Assembly: GCA_030737875.1 (NCBI GenBank)
Contig: CM060922.1
Coordinates: forward strand, 308,565,456 to 308,629,455
Source: Allium sativum
Lineage: Eukaryota > Streptophyta > Magnoliopsida > Asparagales > Amaryllidaceae
Length of the DNA stretch: 64,000 nucleotides
Reading direction: 5' to 3'
In this document: piece by piece, positions 12,001 through 21,449 of the stretch
How the letters are laid out: each line of letters opens with the position of its first letter
How positions within the stretch are numbered: the first letter of the stretch is position 1
Position numbers and translations under genes: made by a program
The notes under the pieces: model-generated
Database searches by the model: none
Told to the model about the DNA's origin: nothing
The model's input: only the letters and a program-made list of their open reading frames with translations

Positions 12001-12042
12001 AACAACCGTTGTTTTGACATTGTATAATAATTTGAATTTTGA

Positions 12043-12059
12043 CCAACTCTTTTGATAGT
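12043..12059. repeat. Right target-site duplication of the LINE
   Basis: Partner of 5844-5860. It lies at the 5' end of the LINE, immediately before the copia RT segment that ends in the same residues. Confidence 0.7.
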
Positions 12060-13020
12060 CGCTTCTTCAACCTTATAATATCATCCATATTTGATCTACT
12101 AATATGTCACCAACACAAAGTATTAAAATGATATAACTAAGTCTATATCTCTTAAAGTAGCAACAATGATTAGCATTGCACTTTTGGAAGTTTTCTTTGT
12201 GCATAAATTCATCAAACTTTTTGTATCATTGTTTTGGAGCTTGTTTCAGACCGTACAAACTTTTCTTTAGTCTGCACATCATATTTTTTTCCCTTTCTCG
12301 AAGAAACCTTCTGTTTGGTGCACGTGTATCTTTTTGTCCGAGTTTCCATGAAGGAATGTGGTCTTCACATCTAATTGTTCAAGATGAAGGTCACAACGGG
12401 AGAAAAAAAATGTCATTTTCGTCCACTCCTTCCTTCTGGTGGAATCCTTTGACAACTAGTCGAGCTTTGTATCTTTTGGAACCATCATGCTCCTCTTTCA
12501 CTCGATACACAAATTTATTATGAAGTGGTTTCTTTCCTATGGGTAACTCGGCTAGTTCCCATGTCTGGTTGGAGATAATAAACTTCATCTCATCTTTCAA
12601 GGAAAGCTCCCACTTGATAGAATCTTCAGCCTGAGAAGCTTCATCATAGCATTTAGGTTCCCCTGTATCAGTCAGCAATATATAGTTCATGTAAATTTTG
12701 TTAGGTACATGAGGTCGAGAAATCCTTCTCAATACAGGAGCTGGAGTAGTATGTTGTGTGTTAGACTGGTCCACACTGCTCAAATCAATGATTTCATTAG
12801 GTTGAGGACTTGCTATAGTCGTTTATGTTATGAGACTATATGGAATATCATTTGAATTTGCAAATACTATCTCACTATGCTTTGAGTTGTTAACTTATGT
12901 TTTATGTCTGTCTTTGTACATAAAAATTACATCTCAGTTATGGATCACCTTAATGTTTTCATCATCCCAAATGCGATAACCTAACTCATCCTTGTTGTTA
13001 TGCTCCATACATTGTACTTC
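12060..13020 (-). pseudogene. Ty1/copia pol remnant: integrase end and RT N-terminus (copia A, 5' part)
   Basis: The minus strand from about 13015 reads an integrase C-terminal segment 'DELGYRIWD'. It is followed by an open stretch at 12783-12391 with RT landmarks 'NQTWELAELPIGKKPL' and 'YKARLVVKGFHQKEG'. It then continues in broken frames to 'MDDIIRLKKRL' at 12088-12060, where the LINE target duplication begins. The RT catalytic core between these is degraded; one stretch near 12100 reads like a decayed YVDD region. With 4975-5860 it forms one copia pol interrupted by the LINE. No gag, protease or 5' LTR is found upstream. Confidence 0.8.
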
Positions 13021-14177
13021 ATTACATGATGCTCTAACCATTCCGATGTAATAAATTTGTAAAAACTCCACCGTAATGAGTTGTCATATACAGTGGATAT
13101 TCATGACATTGTATTCCATGAAATTGTGTAGTAAGTACAACTTCATCAACAAAAATAGTGGATTGACATGTTTCTATGACACTACATGTTCTATTTTCCT
13201 TACGTATATTTATATCACTCTAATTCTAATAGGAAACATTAAATTCACATCATCATCATCTTCTAAACAATTAAGAGACGAATTATCATCTCAAACTCAT
13301 TTTGCCACTAATTTTAAATTGTATTCAAGAGTACTAACTTTTATTACTTCATGCACACATTGTTCAAAAAACTACATATTTTTTTGACTTTTTGTTCTTT
13401 CCGTTTACCTTCCACATGATGAGATTTACACTCTTCATCAACTAAAAAATGACCATTGTAATGAAATATGCTTGGAACCATTAACATTACTTACACATGA
13501 TTTGAAGACCTAGATTTAAAAGTCATATTTTTTGAAAATCCTAAATAAGAATAAACTTTGTTCATACCTTTATCCGTGGAGAAGAGAGTTTTCTTAAGCA
13601 ATCTTTAGTACAAAGCAAGAAATATAAGAATTTTGGGAAGTTTATATTGGACTTTTGGACTTAAAATGAGAAAGTGGGTGGAAGAAGAGGGCAGGCATTT
13701 TTACTTCAACCTCAAACATTAACTTGTGCATTCCAAATATGTTATATTCTCCACATTTATGGAACAAGCAAGTATTTTGTTTAAATAGATTGCACATTCC
13801 ATAAATACGCAAGCCTTGTAAAACTAGATCTACAATAAGGTGAAAACGAGATCTAAATTTAAAATATATTTTTCTCGTGGGTCTTGTTTAAAAATTATCC
13901 AACTTTTTTAATACGTCAGAAAGAACTCACTAAAAACAAATAATATATCTAACTTCTTGATATAAATGATGTAAAAATTAGGATGGTAGAAATTAAAGAA
14001 AGGGGACTACTTTTCTTCATCATATAACTTTGAGAAGCTCTACATGTTAATTCTTCTACCTTTGGGTATGTCTAGTTACGTTTGGACTTTGAAAACTACC
14101 AATGAAAATGTTATTTCACCCATGGATACAAGATACATGCTAATATTAAATCAACAAATAAAAAGAATTTCTGTTTA
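13021..14177. other. Unassigned AT-rich DNA
   Basis: I recognise no domain on either strand. Short ORFs exist but none is convincing. It may include decayed upstream copia A sequence or older host DNA. The right end of this stretch is the target into which the SIRE-like element inserted. Confidence 0.4.
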
Positions 14178-14207
14178 GAATCACCCCTTTTGCACCTGAA
14201 CAACAAT
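14178..14207. repeat. First half of a 51-bp target tandem duplication, ending in TSD acaat
   Basis: gaatcaccccttttgcacct followed by gaacaacaat abuts the left end of the copia element. The unit continues beyond the right end at 21386-21406, and a second unit starts at 21407 with the same gaatcacccc. Removing the 14208-21385 segment rejoins the duplication. The last five bases are the target duplication. Confidence 0.75.
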
Positions 14208-14684
14208 TGAAAGAGGCTATGCAGCGGTATAAGATCATGTAGTATGGAGAATAAGATGTAGTGTATATAGCAGAGTAATAAGTAAATATCACACAACAGA
14301 TTTATACTGGTTCAGACCACTGTCTTACGTCCAGTCCCAGACTCACTTCTGGTATTTCACTAACACTAAAACCCTCACTTCACCAAGAGAAATAGGTTCA
14401 CAATTACCCGAACACACGAATGGGATTTCTTGCCTCAACCACTGAAGAGGTCTTCAATAATATAGAATAATTATTGACTCCTTTGTGTTCTTGATAACAC
14501 GGATTATCTAGTATTAAGTACACCCTTCCTATAGCCTTTCCTTGATGATAATCGTGAAGTAGGTAAAGGAATATGGAAGTTTAAAAGTCTCAAGTATGAA
14601 AATAGATTGCTTTTTAGAACTTAAAGAGCTTTGAATAAGATAGAGAGAATTAGAATAAAATTCAATGATTGGATCAATTAATCA

Positions 14685-14698
14685 ACTCTCTATTTATA
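14685..14698 (-). promoter_or_regulatory. TATA box of the SIRE-like LTR
   Basis: Minus-strand TATAAATAGAGAG is a canonical plant LTR TATA box. The 5' LTR copy has a corresponding site near 20833-20846. It separates U3, with the palindromes, from the downstream part of the LTR. Confidence 0.65.
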
Positions 14699-14794
14699 AT
14701 GTATTAATAGATACAACTGATCACGAAAGGTTTTGATGTAGAGTTATGAATTAAATAGTTGTGTCTCTTCATAGAAGTTGCAACCTTTCAGAAT

Positions 14795-14975
14795 CAGATG
14801 TCTGAAAATAATTTTCAGATGTCTGTTCGTAAATTAAAATTAAAGCCGCAACGAAACAGTGCATTTCAGAACAAATTCAGACGTCTGAAATATTTGAAAC
14901 AGACGTCTGAGTATTGTATTTGAAAACAATCTATTTCAGCAAACAGACGTCTGAAATTTTCAGACTAGACATCTG
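14795..14975. promoter_or_regulatory. Three pairs of CAGACGTCTG-type palindromes in U3
   Basis: Sites start at 14795, 14816, 14878, 14900, 14944 and 14966. The pairs are spaced 21, 22 and 22 bp start to start. Variants carry T for C in the central CG (CAGATGTCTG), or T at the first position. The GACGTC core is a known C-box-type plant bZIP target. The cluster lies about 100-290 bp upstream of the TATA box on the minus strand, where an enhancer would sit. Function is inferred. Confidence 0.55.
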
Positions 14976-15542
14976 TTTTCTGTTATCAGCCTATACCTTG
15001 CCTATTTTATAATAAAAGAACTATATATATAAAACGTGTGTGTGTAATCATCAAGGAAGACTTGAACATATAAATCCAGGATTAACAGACTCTTACAACA
15101 TATAAGTGATCTTCGTTTTGTGTTCTTGAATCTGATTGTCAAAAGTATCTTCCTACAACATAGAATTAGCCAATAATATGTATATTTTCTTGTATAGTTA
15201 TCATAGTCAAAGTAATTTATAGCGGGATTCAACATTCTCCCGCTTTTGACTAATGACAACTATATAAGCTCCCCTGTCAATATGCATATAATGTTACTTG
15301 TTTCTCCCCCTATGTCATTTGACAAAAAGGAATAATTGTTAGAAAACTGAAGCACGTATATAATACACATAAACACACATACAGAAATAGACAAGCAAGC
15401 ATATCATCGTACATAACACAGATCAACACATAATAAAGTCTTTGTGCGAAATAAAAAGAAGTACCAAAAAATATTACAAACCATGGAAAGAGTTTAAGTA
15501 TTTTTAAGCAAAATACTTATGCTAGCATACCGGGAACTAGGC

Positions 15543-16769
15543 TTACCATTCTTCTAAAGTAGATGCAACAACAGTCATTCCACCATCTTTGGGAGAGCCT
15601 TCTTTAGAATCGGGAACCTCTTCGGAGCTTGAAGACCATTGGAATGGAACTAGAGCTTGAGCTTGACCCGAAGAAGTGCCAGGGCATGAAACCTTTTCCC
15701 AAATTTTATTCAAGAAACCTTTGATTGAGTTAAACTTTTTGTTTGTTTTCTTTTCAAAACGCTTTAGGTCGTTATGAAGTTTTGATTGATTGTAGGAAAG
15801 CATAACCAAAGCTTGTTTAGAGGAAGTATCGGGAGAAACGATTTGAATGTCTTCCTCTTCTTCTTCCCTCAGATGACGACGATGAGAAAGCTCAGTAACT
15901 AGAGTTCCCAGTTGAGCAGCAACGTGTTGAGTCTGATCCTCAAAAGACATGTATTCTAAAGATCGTGGATTCAGATCGATATTCATGAGCTTCAACGTTT
16001 TGGGACCAATTTCTTTGATGGATAAGGAAGGTATGTTGTTTGGTATGTTGATTTCAAAAGCGGCAAGAATGCGAGTAATGAAGGCACCATAGTGTAGAAT
16101 CTTGTACTTGCACTTATATGTTATGTCTGTCCATTCGTCTATGATAATTTTGGCCTAATTGATTTGTTTTTTGGAGTATAAAGCATAGAGAGCTTGAAAA
16201 TCCCATTTGTATATCTTTTCATAACTACCTGTCCTAGATTGGATGGTGCGTACGAGAATACGATTAAGTAGACGACCTTGTGGTCGAAGATGAGTGGAGG
16301 TAATGTCTTGTATGTTAATTAGATCATCGGACAGAAACTGATGTGAAGTCTCATCTCGTGTCTCCATATCCAATCCTTGTTATGCACACTCAAGAATTTG
16401 GCCTAAGCGTTGCATAGTTATAAGCACGCGCTTTCCACATACCCATGACCAAATCATATCCTTTTTAACTTAAAGCTTGATATAATCAAGGTTTAGATTT
16501 GCTAAAAACAACTTGATTAAAAGAGGGTAGATTTTGACATTGTTTTTGTTATAATCAACAAGCGATTCAAAGTGAAAGTATCTAGCATAGTGTAGTAGAT
16601 GATAATTCGAAAAAGCATCAAATTCCATAAACGCACCTTCGAAGAATTTTGAATCCTTCATTGCCTTATACATAGCTTTTGCAGTATCATCCCAAAGCCA
16701 TCTTTGAATCAATTCTTCGGAGGGAGGGAATGCTACTTCTTCTCGTGTTGTTTCACTACGATTTTCCAT
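15543..16769 (-). pseudogene. Accessory ORF with 'putative plant transposon protein' (PF20167-like) features
   Basis: Three collinear minus-strand ORF pieces start at 16769, 16373 and 15995. The first has an acidic start and 'FEGAFMEFDAFSNYHLL'. The second has 'RPQGRLLNRILVRTIQSR' and 'SYEKIYKWDFQALYAL', the pattern of the plant transposon protein domain family. The third has an Arg/Glu-rich helix and a Ser-rich tail. The strand is the same as pol, downstream of it and upstream of the 3' LTR, the position of env-like ORFs in SIRE elements. Stops and a frameshift separate the pieces. The role of this family in the element is unknown. Confidence 0.6.
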
Positions 16770-16951
16770 GAATTGATTTTGATTTGATAAAGTTGTTGTG
16801 GTAAAACTTTTATTTGGGGGCTAAGGTTTTTATTGAGAGTGAATGGGTAAAAGTAAAAGTGAAGAGATGAATAGTAAAAAGGTGAATAGGTGAGGAGTTA
16901 CTATAGGAAATCGACGTGTCTCTTTATTAAAAAAACATTTTTACGCAGATT

Positions 16952-17292
16952 CAGATGTCAGAAATTTTAGGGGCAGACGTCTGAATTAAATTAAAAACTA
17001 ACCGACAAAGAAATAGTTCATTTTTGAACTAAAACAGATGTCTGTTTTAAATTATTTAGACGTCTGATTATTGAGTTGGTGAAGTTACTTAATCTTAGAT
17101 TTCAGACGCCCAAAATTTTTTATATAGACGTCTGGTTTGAAGAAAAAATATACCCGCAAGAAATTAGTTCATTTTTAACATATTTCAGACGTCTGTTTTA
17201 AACTATTCAGACGTCTGTGGAAAAAGTTGAACGTAATATATATATATATATATATCAGTTTAGACATCTGTTTATATATGCTCAGACGTCTG
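16952..17292. repeat. Five pairs of CAGACGTCTG-type palindromes in the accessory region
   Basis: Sites start at 16952, 16974, 17035, 17057, 17103, 17125, 17186, 17208, 17261 and 17283. Every pair has a 22-bp start-to-start distance. Pair-to-pair distances are 83, 68, 83 and 75 bp, like the 83 and 66 bp in the LTR. The sequence between pairs is related too (for example 'gaaatagttcatttttgaac'), so this is a degenerate higher-order tandem repeat of about 150 bp shared with the LTR. A short TA repeat lies at about 17237-17256. Confidence 0.8.
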
Positions 17293-17458
17293 TTTTGACA
17301 TTTTGAGCTGAAATAAATTTTATTTCAAACAATTTTTAGATAATAATTGATATATGAAAGTATATATAAATGATAACAAAAAAACTTCATTTCTCTTAGA
17401 GTGGAGTCTTCGTAGTTGTTATCGAACTGGTTCCTTCATTTGTTTTATATTTTTTCTC

Positions 17459-17960
17459 CTATGAGTTTGGTGTGAGAGGTAGTCTTTGTGGAGAAAAGGT
17501 ATAGTATTTTAATGTGGGATTTACTGGATCGTTCTCAGTTCGGTAAGAAGAAGATGGATCAATAGGATTTGGCGGAGTTGGTGAAGGTGGAGCAACATCT
17601 TTTTCTTTTGAACCACAAAACTTATATATCATCTTTTCGAGAAGACTCAAGCGAGTCGATGTCACTTTCTGTTCAAAATATAACTCCTTCTGTTTGTTCT
17701 GTCTGGTAGTGATGAAGATCATCAATTTTACATTTGGTATCCGAAGATGAGAAGAAGACTCGTTTAGCTTTCTTTGCTTCTGGTGTATATCCAGTGTGGT
17801 AATTAACCCATCGATATTGAGGTTCATTTCTAGGTGTAGGTGTTGGAAGATGAGGAGAATCGGAGGAGGTGTTTGATGTGAAGGTTATACTGGTAGAGGA
17901 GTTGGAATTACTTGACGAATAGTTTTGAGTTGAATTTAGTGTTTAGTGTAAAATTTTGAT
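17459..17960 (-). pseudogene. Ser/Thr/Pro-rich accessory ORF fragment
   Basis: The minus strand reads a Ser/Thr/Pro-rich stretch from about 17940 ('SSTSITFTSNTSSDSPHLP') in one frame. It continues through a Lys/Arg-rich segment in overlapping frames to the TGA-side end at 17459. I recognise no domain. It lies between pol and the PF20167-like ORF, so it may be the N-terminal part of the accessory gene or a separate small ORF. It is likely non-functional. Confidence 0.35.
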
Positions 17961-18154
17961 TGTGAATTTGTAGGAATTCATAGGTTTATATACAGAAGTT
18001 AATTAACGAATTTGTGGTTCAGAAGTCTATATCCATAAAGAATTTGAATGATGAGAGCAATTTTAGGAAATGCTAAACATAGGTAGAAGTTTTGTTGTAA
18101 ACATAAAAACGTTTTTATTTTTATTTTTAAAAGAGTGGATTATCAAATGTTGAG

Positions 18155-20754
18155 TTATACGTCTGTTACTGAAACTATTCCAAGTTCTCGTCGTAATTTT
18201 ATAAACGAATTTTCTAATAAAGGTCTAGTAAAAATATCTGCAATTTGGTTTTCAGTTGAAACATATTCTAAGTTAATAATGTCCTTTCTGATATTGTCAC
18301 GTAAGAAATGATGTAGGATATCTATATGCTTTGTTCTAGAGTGATTTATCGGATTCTTAGATAAATTTATAGCGCTAGTATTATCGCAGTATATTATTGG
18401 TTTTGGTAAATTTATTCCAAAATCTCTAATTGTTTGTTGCATGTAAATTACTTGAGCACATGTTAAGGCAGCAGATATGTATTATGCTTCACGTGTATAA
18501 AGCGATACACGATTTTGTTTTTTACTAAACCAGGACACAAGTGATTTTCCAATGAAATGGCATGTACCACTTGTACTTTTTCTATCCGTTCTGGATCCAC
18601 CAAAATCAGCATCACTGTAAGAAACTAATTCGAATGCCCATCCTTTCAAATAAAAAAGACCAAAGTCCTTAGTATTATTTAGATATCATAGAATACGTTT
18701 TACTGCTTTTAAATGAGTTTCTTTTGGGTTTGATTGAAATCAATCACACAAACATACGCTTATCATTATGTCAGGTCGACTGGCTGTTAGGTAAAGTAGC
18801 GAACCGATCATACTTCTATACAATTTTTGATCAACACTTTTTCCATTTTCGTCTTTATCAAGATGAACTGTAGTGCTCATTGGAGTTGGTTTACCGGAAG
18901 TGTTGTCTAACCCAAAACATTTAATTAAATTATTATAGTATTTTTCTTGATTAATAAAAATACCATTTGAGATTTGTTTAATTTGTAAGCCTAGAAAATA
19001 TGATAGTTCACCCATATGTGACATTTCAAATTCATTTGTCATTATAGAAGAAAATTCTTTACATAAGTTATCATTAGTTGACCCGAAAATTATGTCATCT
19101 ACATAAATTTGAACAATTAAGATATCTTTATTTGAATTTTTAATAAATAAAGTCTGATCTTCTTTTCCTATTCTAAAACCGGAATTTATTAAATAGCTTT
19201 TAAGTCGTTCATACCAAGCACGGGGTGCTTGTTTTAGAGCATATAAAGCTTTCTTAAGTTTATATACATGGTCTGGAAATTTCTCATGTATGAATAATGG
19301 TGGTTGTTCTACGTAAACATTTTCCTTAATAAAACCATTTAAAAAGGCGCTTTTAACATCCATTTGATAAAGTTTAAAATTATGAAAACTTGTGTATGCT
19401 AATAAAATACGTATGGCTTCTAGTCTTGCTATGGGTGCGAAAGTTTCTTCATAATCGATTCCTTCTTCCTGATTGTATCCTTGAGTAACTAATCTGGCTT
19501 TATTTCGTGTAATATTTCCGAGTTCATCTGCCTTGTTCTTATATACCCATTTTGTACCAATAACAGATTGGTCTGTTGGTCTAGGTACAAGTTCCCACAC
19601 ATCATTGCTTCCACATTGGTTTAGTTCTTCTTGCATAGCAATAATCCAATAATCATCACTAGAGGCTTCTTTCGGATTTTTGGGTTCAATGGTTGACAGG
19701 AATGCAACATAACCCATTTGATTTAATTGACTTCTAGTTCGAAAGTGTGTGTTAGTTTTACCAATAATATTTTGTGTATGATGGTCTCTTAATATTCTGG
19801 GAGGTGATCAGATATGTTCTATATGATTATTTTCCGTATTTTCAAGACCCGTATTTTCAATAATTTCATCATCATCATTGTTATTTATGTGTTTATTAAA
19901 ATTTTCATCTAAAGATATATGTATAGATTCTTCTATGATATTAGTACGTTTGTTAAAAATACGATAAGCTTTACTACGTTTTGAGTACCCAACAAAAATT
20001 CCGTGATCAGCTTTTGCGTCGAATTTTCAAGTTGATCTTCAGTGTTAAAAATAAAACATTTAGACCCAAATTTTTTAAAATAAGAGATATTTGGTTTCTT
20101 TTCATTAAAAAGTTCATAAGGTGTATTTTTAGTTAAAGGTTGAATAGAAATACGATTTAATACGTAACAAGCAATTGCTACATCTTCTGCCCAAAATTGC
20201 TTAGATAAAGAACTTCCATTAAGTAGAGTTCTAGCACATTCTTGTAAAGTTCTCTTCTTTGTTTCTAAACTCCATTTTGTTGTGGAGTTCTGGGACAAGA
20301 AAAATTATGATTTATTCCTTTCTTTTTACAAAAATGTTCAAAAGATTCATTTTCAAACTCTCCACCGTGATCACTTCGAATATTTTTGACTTTTAAATTT
20401 TTATAATTTTGAATTCTTTTAATAAAATTTCTAACGTGTTCAAAAGTATCACTTTTATTCTTCATAAATATAGTCCATATATATCTTGAGAAATCATCAA
20501 TTATTACAAAAACATAATGATTGTGATTAATTGATTGAACCTGAGTAGATCCAAACAAGTCCATATGTAATAGTTCTAATGGCTTTAAAGTTGAAATAAC
20601 TCTTTTTGATTTAAAAGTAGACTTGGTTAACTTTCCTTTTTAACAATCTTCACAAAGATTATTTACTTTAAAATTTATTTTTGGTAAACCTTTTACTAGT
20701 TCATGTTTCGAAAGTTTTTTAATAGTTTTAAAATTTATGTGACATAAACGCTTG
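18155..20754 (-). pseudogene. SIRE-like copia pol: GAG-pre-integrase, integrase, RT, RNase H
   Basis: From the right, the first landmark is a GAG-pre-integrase remnant with 'HINFKTIKKLSKHELVKGL'. The integrase follows with 'MDLFGSTQVQS', the Asp of 'IIDDFSRY', 'IRSDHGGEF' and 'SCPRTPQQNGV'. The RT at 19717-18740 has 'GTKWVYKNKADELG', 'QMDVKSAFLNGFIKENVYV' and the catalytic YVDD at 19093-19104. RNase H at 18442-18155 has 'IYCDNTSAINLSKNP' and 'HIDILHHFLRD'. Breaks: a frameshift near 20290 at the catalytic-Glu region of integrase, one near 20030, a stop near 19810, and several between 18740 and 18442. Gag and protease are absent. Confidence 0.9.
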
Positions 20755-21380
20755 TGCTTTTTAGAACTTAGAGAGCTTTGAATAAGATAGAGAGAATTAG
20801 AATAAAATTCAGTGATTGGATCAATTAATAAACTCTCTATTTATAATATATAAAAAGATACAACTAATCACGAAAGGTTTCGATGAAGAGTTATGAATTA
20901 AATAGTTGTGTCTCTTCATAGAAGTTGCAACCTTTCAGAATCAGATGTCTGAAATAATTTTCAAATGTCTGTTTGAAAGTTAAAATTAAAGCCGCAAGGA
21001 AATAGTGCATTTCATAACAAATTCAGATGTCTAAAATATTTGAAACAGACGTCTGAATATTGTATTTAAAAACAATCTGTTTTAGCAAACAGACGTCTAA
21101 AATTTTCAGACCTGACGTCTTTTTTCTGTTATCAGCCTATGCCTTGCCTATTTTATACTAAAAGAACTATATATATAAAACGTGTGTGTGTAATCATCAA
21201 GGAAGACTTTAACATATAAATCTAGGACTAACAGACTCTTACAACATATAAGTGATCTTCGTTTCGTGTTCTTGAATCCAATTATCAAAAGTATCTTCTT
21301 GCAACATAGAATTAGCCAATAATATGTATATTTGCTTGTATAGTTGTCATAGTCAAAATAATATATAGCGGGATTCAACA
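20755..21380 (-). repeat. 5' LTR fragment of the SIRE-like element
   Basis: Homologous to 14608-15234 with scattered substitutions, including the TATA box and decayed versions of the paired palindromes. It lacks the last 400 bp or so of the LTR (counterpart of 14208-14607). At 20754/20755 it joins pol directly. The outer end, ...gggattcaaca, is followed by the TSD acaat. Confidence 0.85.
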
Positions 21381-21385
21381 ACAAT

Positions 21386-21449
21386 CACTCGTTTATATCA
21401 TGTTTCGAATCACCCCTTTTGCACCCTAACAACAACCACTCGTTTATAT
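21386..21449. repeat. Remainder of the split 51-bp tandem duplication
   Basis: Positions 21386-21406 complete the first unit begun at 14178-14207. Unit 2 runs from 21407 and matches unit 1 over 43 bp with about three mismatches, ending cactcgtttatat. Confidence 0.75.

Larger units (their letters stand above)
5861..12042 (-). mobile_element. Nearly full-length LINE retrotransposon nested in copia A
   Basis: The minus strand carries ORF1 (RNA-binding type), then ORF2 with endonuclease, RT and a C-terminal zinc-binding region. A 3' UTR follows, with an AATAAAA at about 5908-5914 and a short A tail at 5861-5867. The 5' UTR upstream of the ORF1 ATG at 12000 is only about 42 bp, so it is either close to full length or slightly 5'-truncated. 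Imperfect target duplications flank it (5844-5860 and 12043-12059, sharing aactcttttg). Both ORFs are broken by frameshifts and stops. This is the plant L1-type architecture with a DUF4283-like ORF1. Confidence 0.85.
14208..15234 (-). repeat. Complete 3' LTR of the SIRE-like element (1027 bp)
   Basis: It begins on the minus strand TGTTGAATCCCGC at 15234 and ends GCCTCTTTCA at 14208. The purine tract AAAAGCGGGAGAA (minus strand, 15247-15235) lies directly before it. The part 14608-15234 is clearly homologous to 20755-21380. A minus-strand TATAAATAGAGAG lies at 14685-14698, with the paired-palindrome cluster upstream of it. Confidence 0.85.
14208..21380 (-). mobile_element. SIRE-like Ty1/copia element with accessory ORFs, 5' internal region deleted
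   Basis: Minus-strand order is 5' LTR fragment (21380-20755), pol from the GAG-pre-integrase region to RNase H (20754-18155), accessory ORFs (17940-15543), polypurine tract (15247-15235) and complete 3' LTR (15234-14208). Perfect ACAAT duplications lie at 14203-14207 and 21381-21385. The long region between pol and the 3' LTR and the RT sequence 'YVDDIIFGSTN' fit the SIRE/Maximus lineage. The U5, PBS, gag and protease are missing: the 5' LTR breaks off at 20755 straight into pol. Confidence 0.85.

Noticed and set aside
12176..12523. Plus-strand Phe/Ser-rich ORF
   Set aside because: It is the reverse complement of the copia RT segment.
17233..17260. TA run considered as a promoter
   Set aside because: A plain dinucleotide repeat in the palindrome array, not at a transcription-start context.
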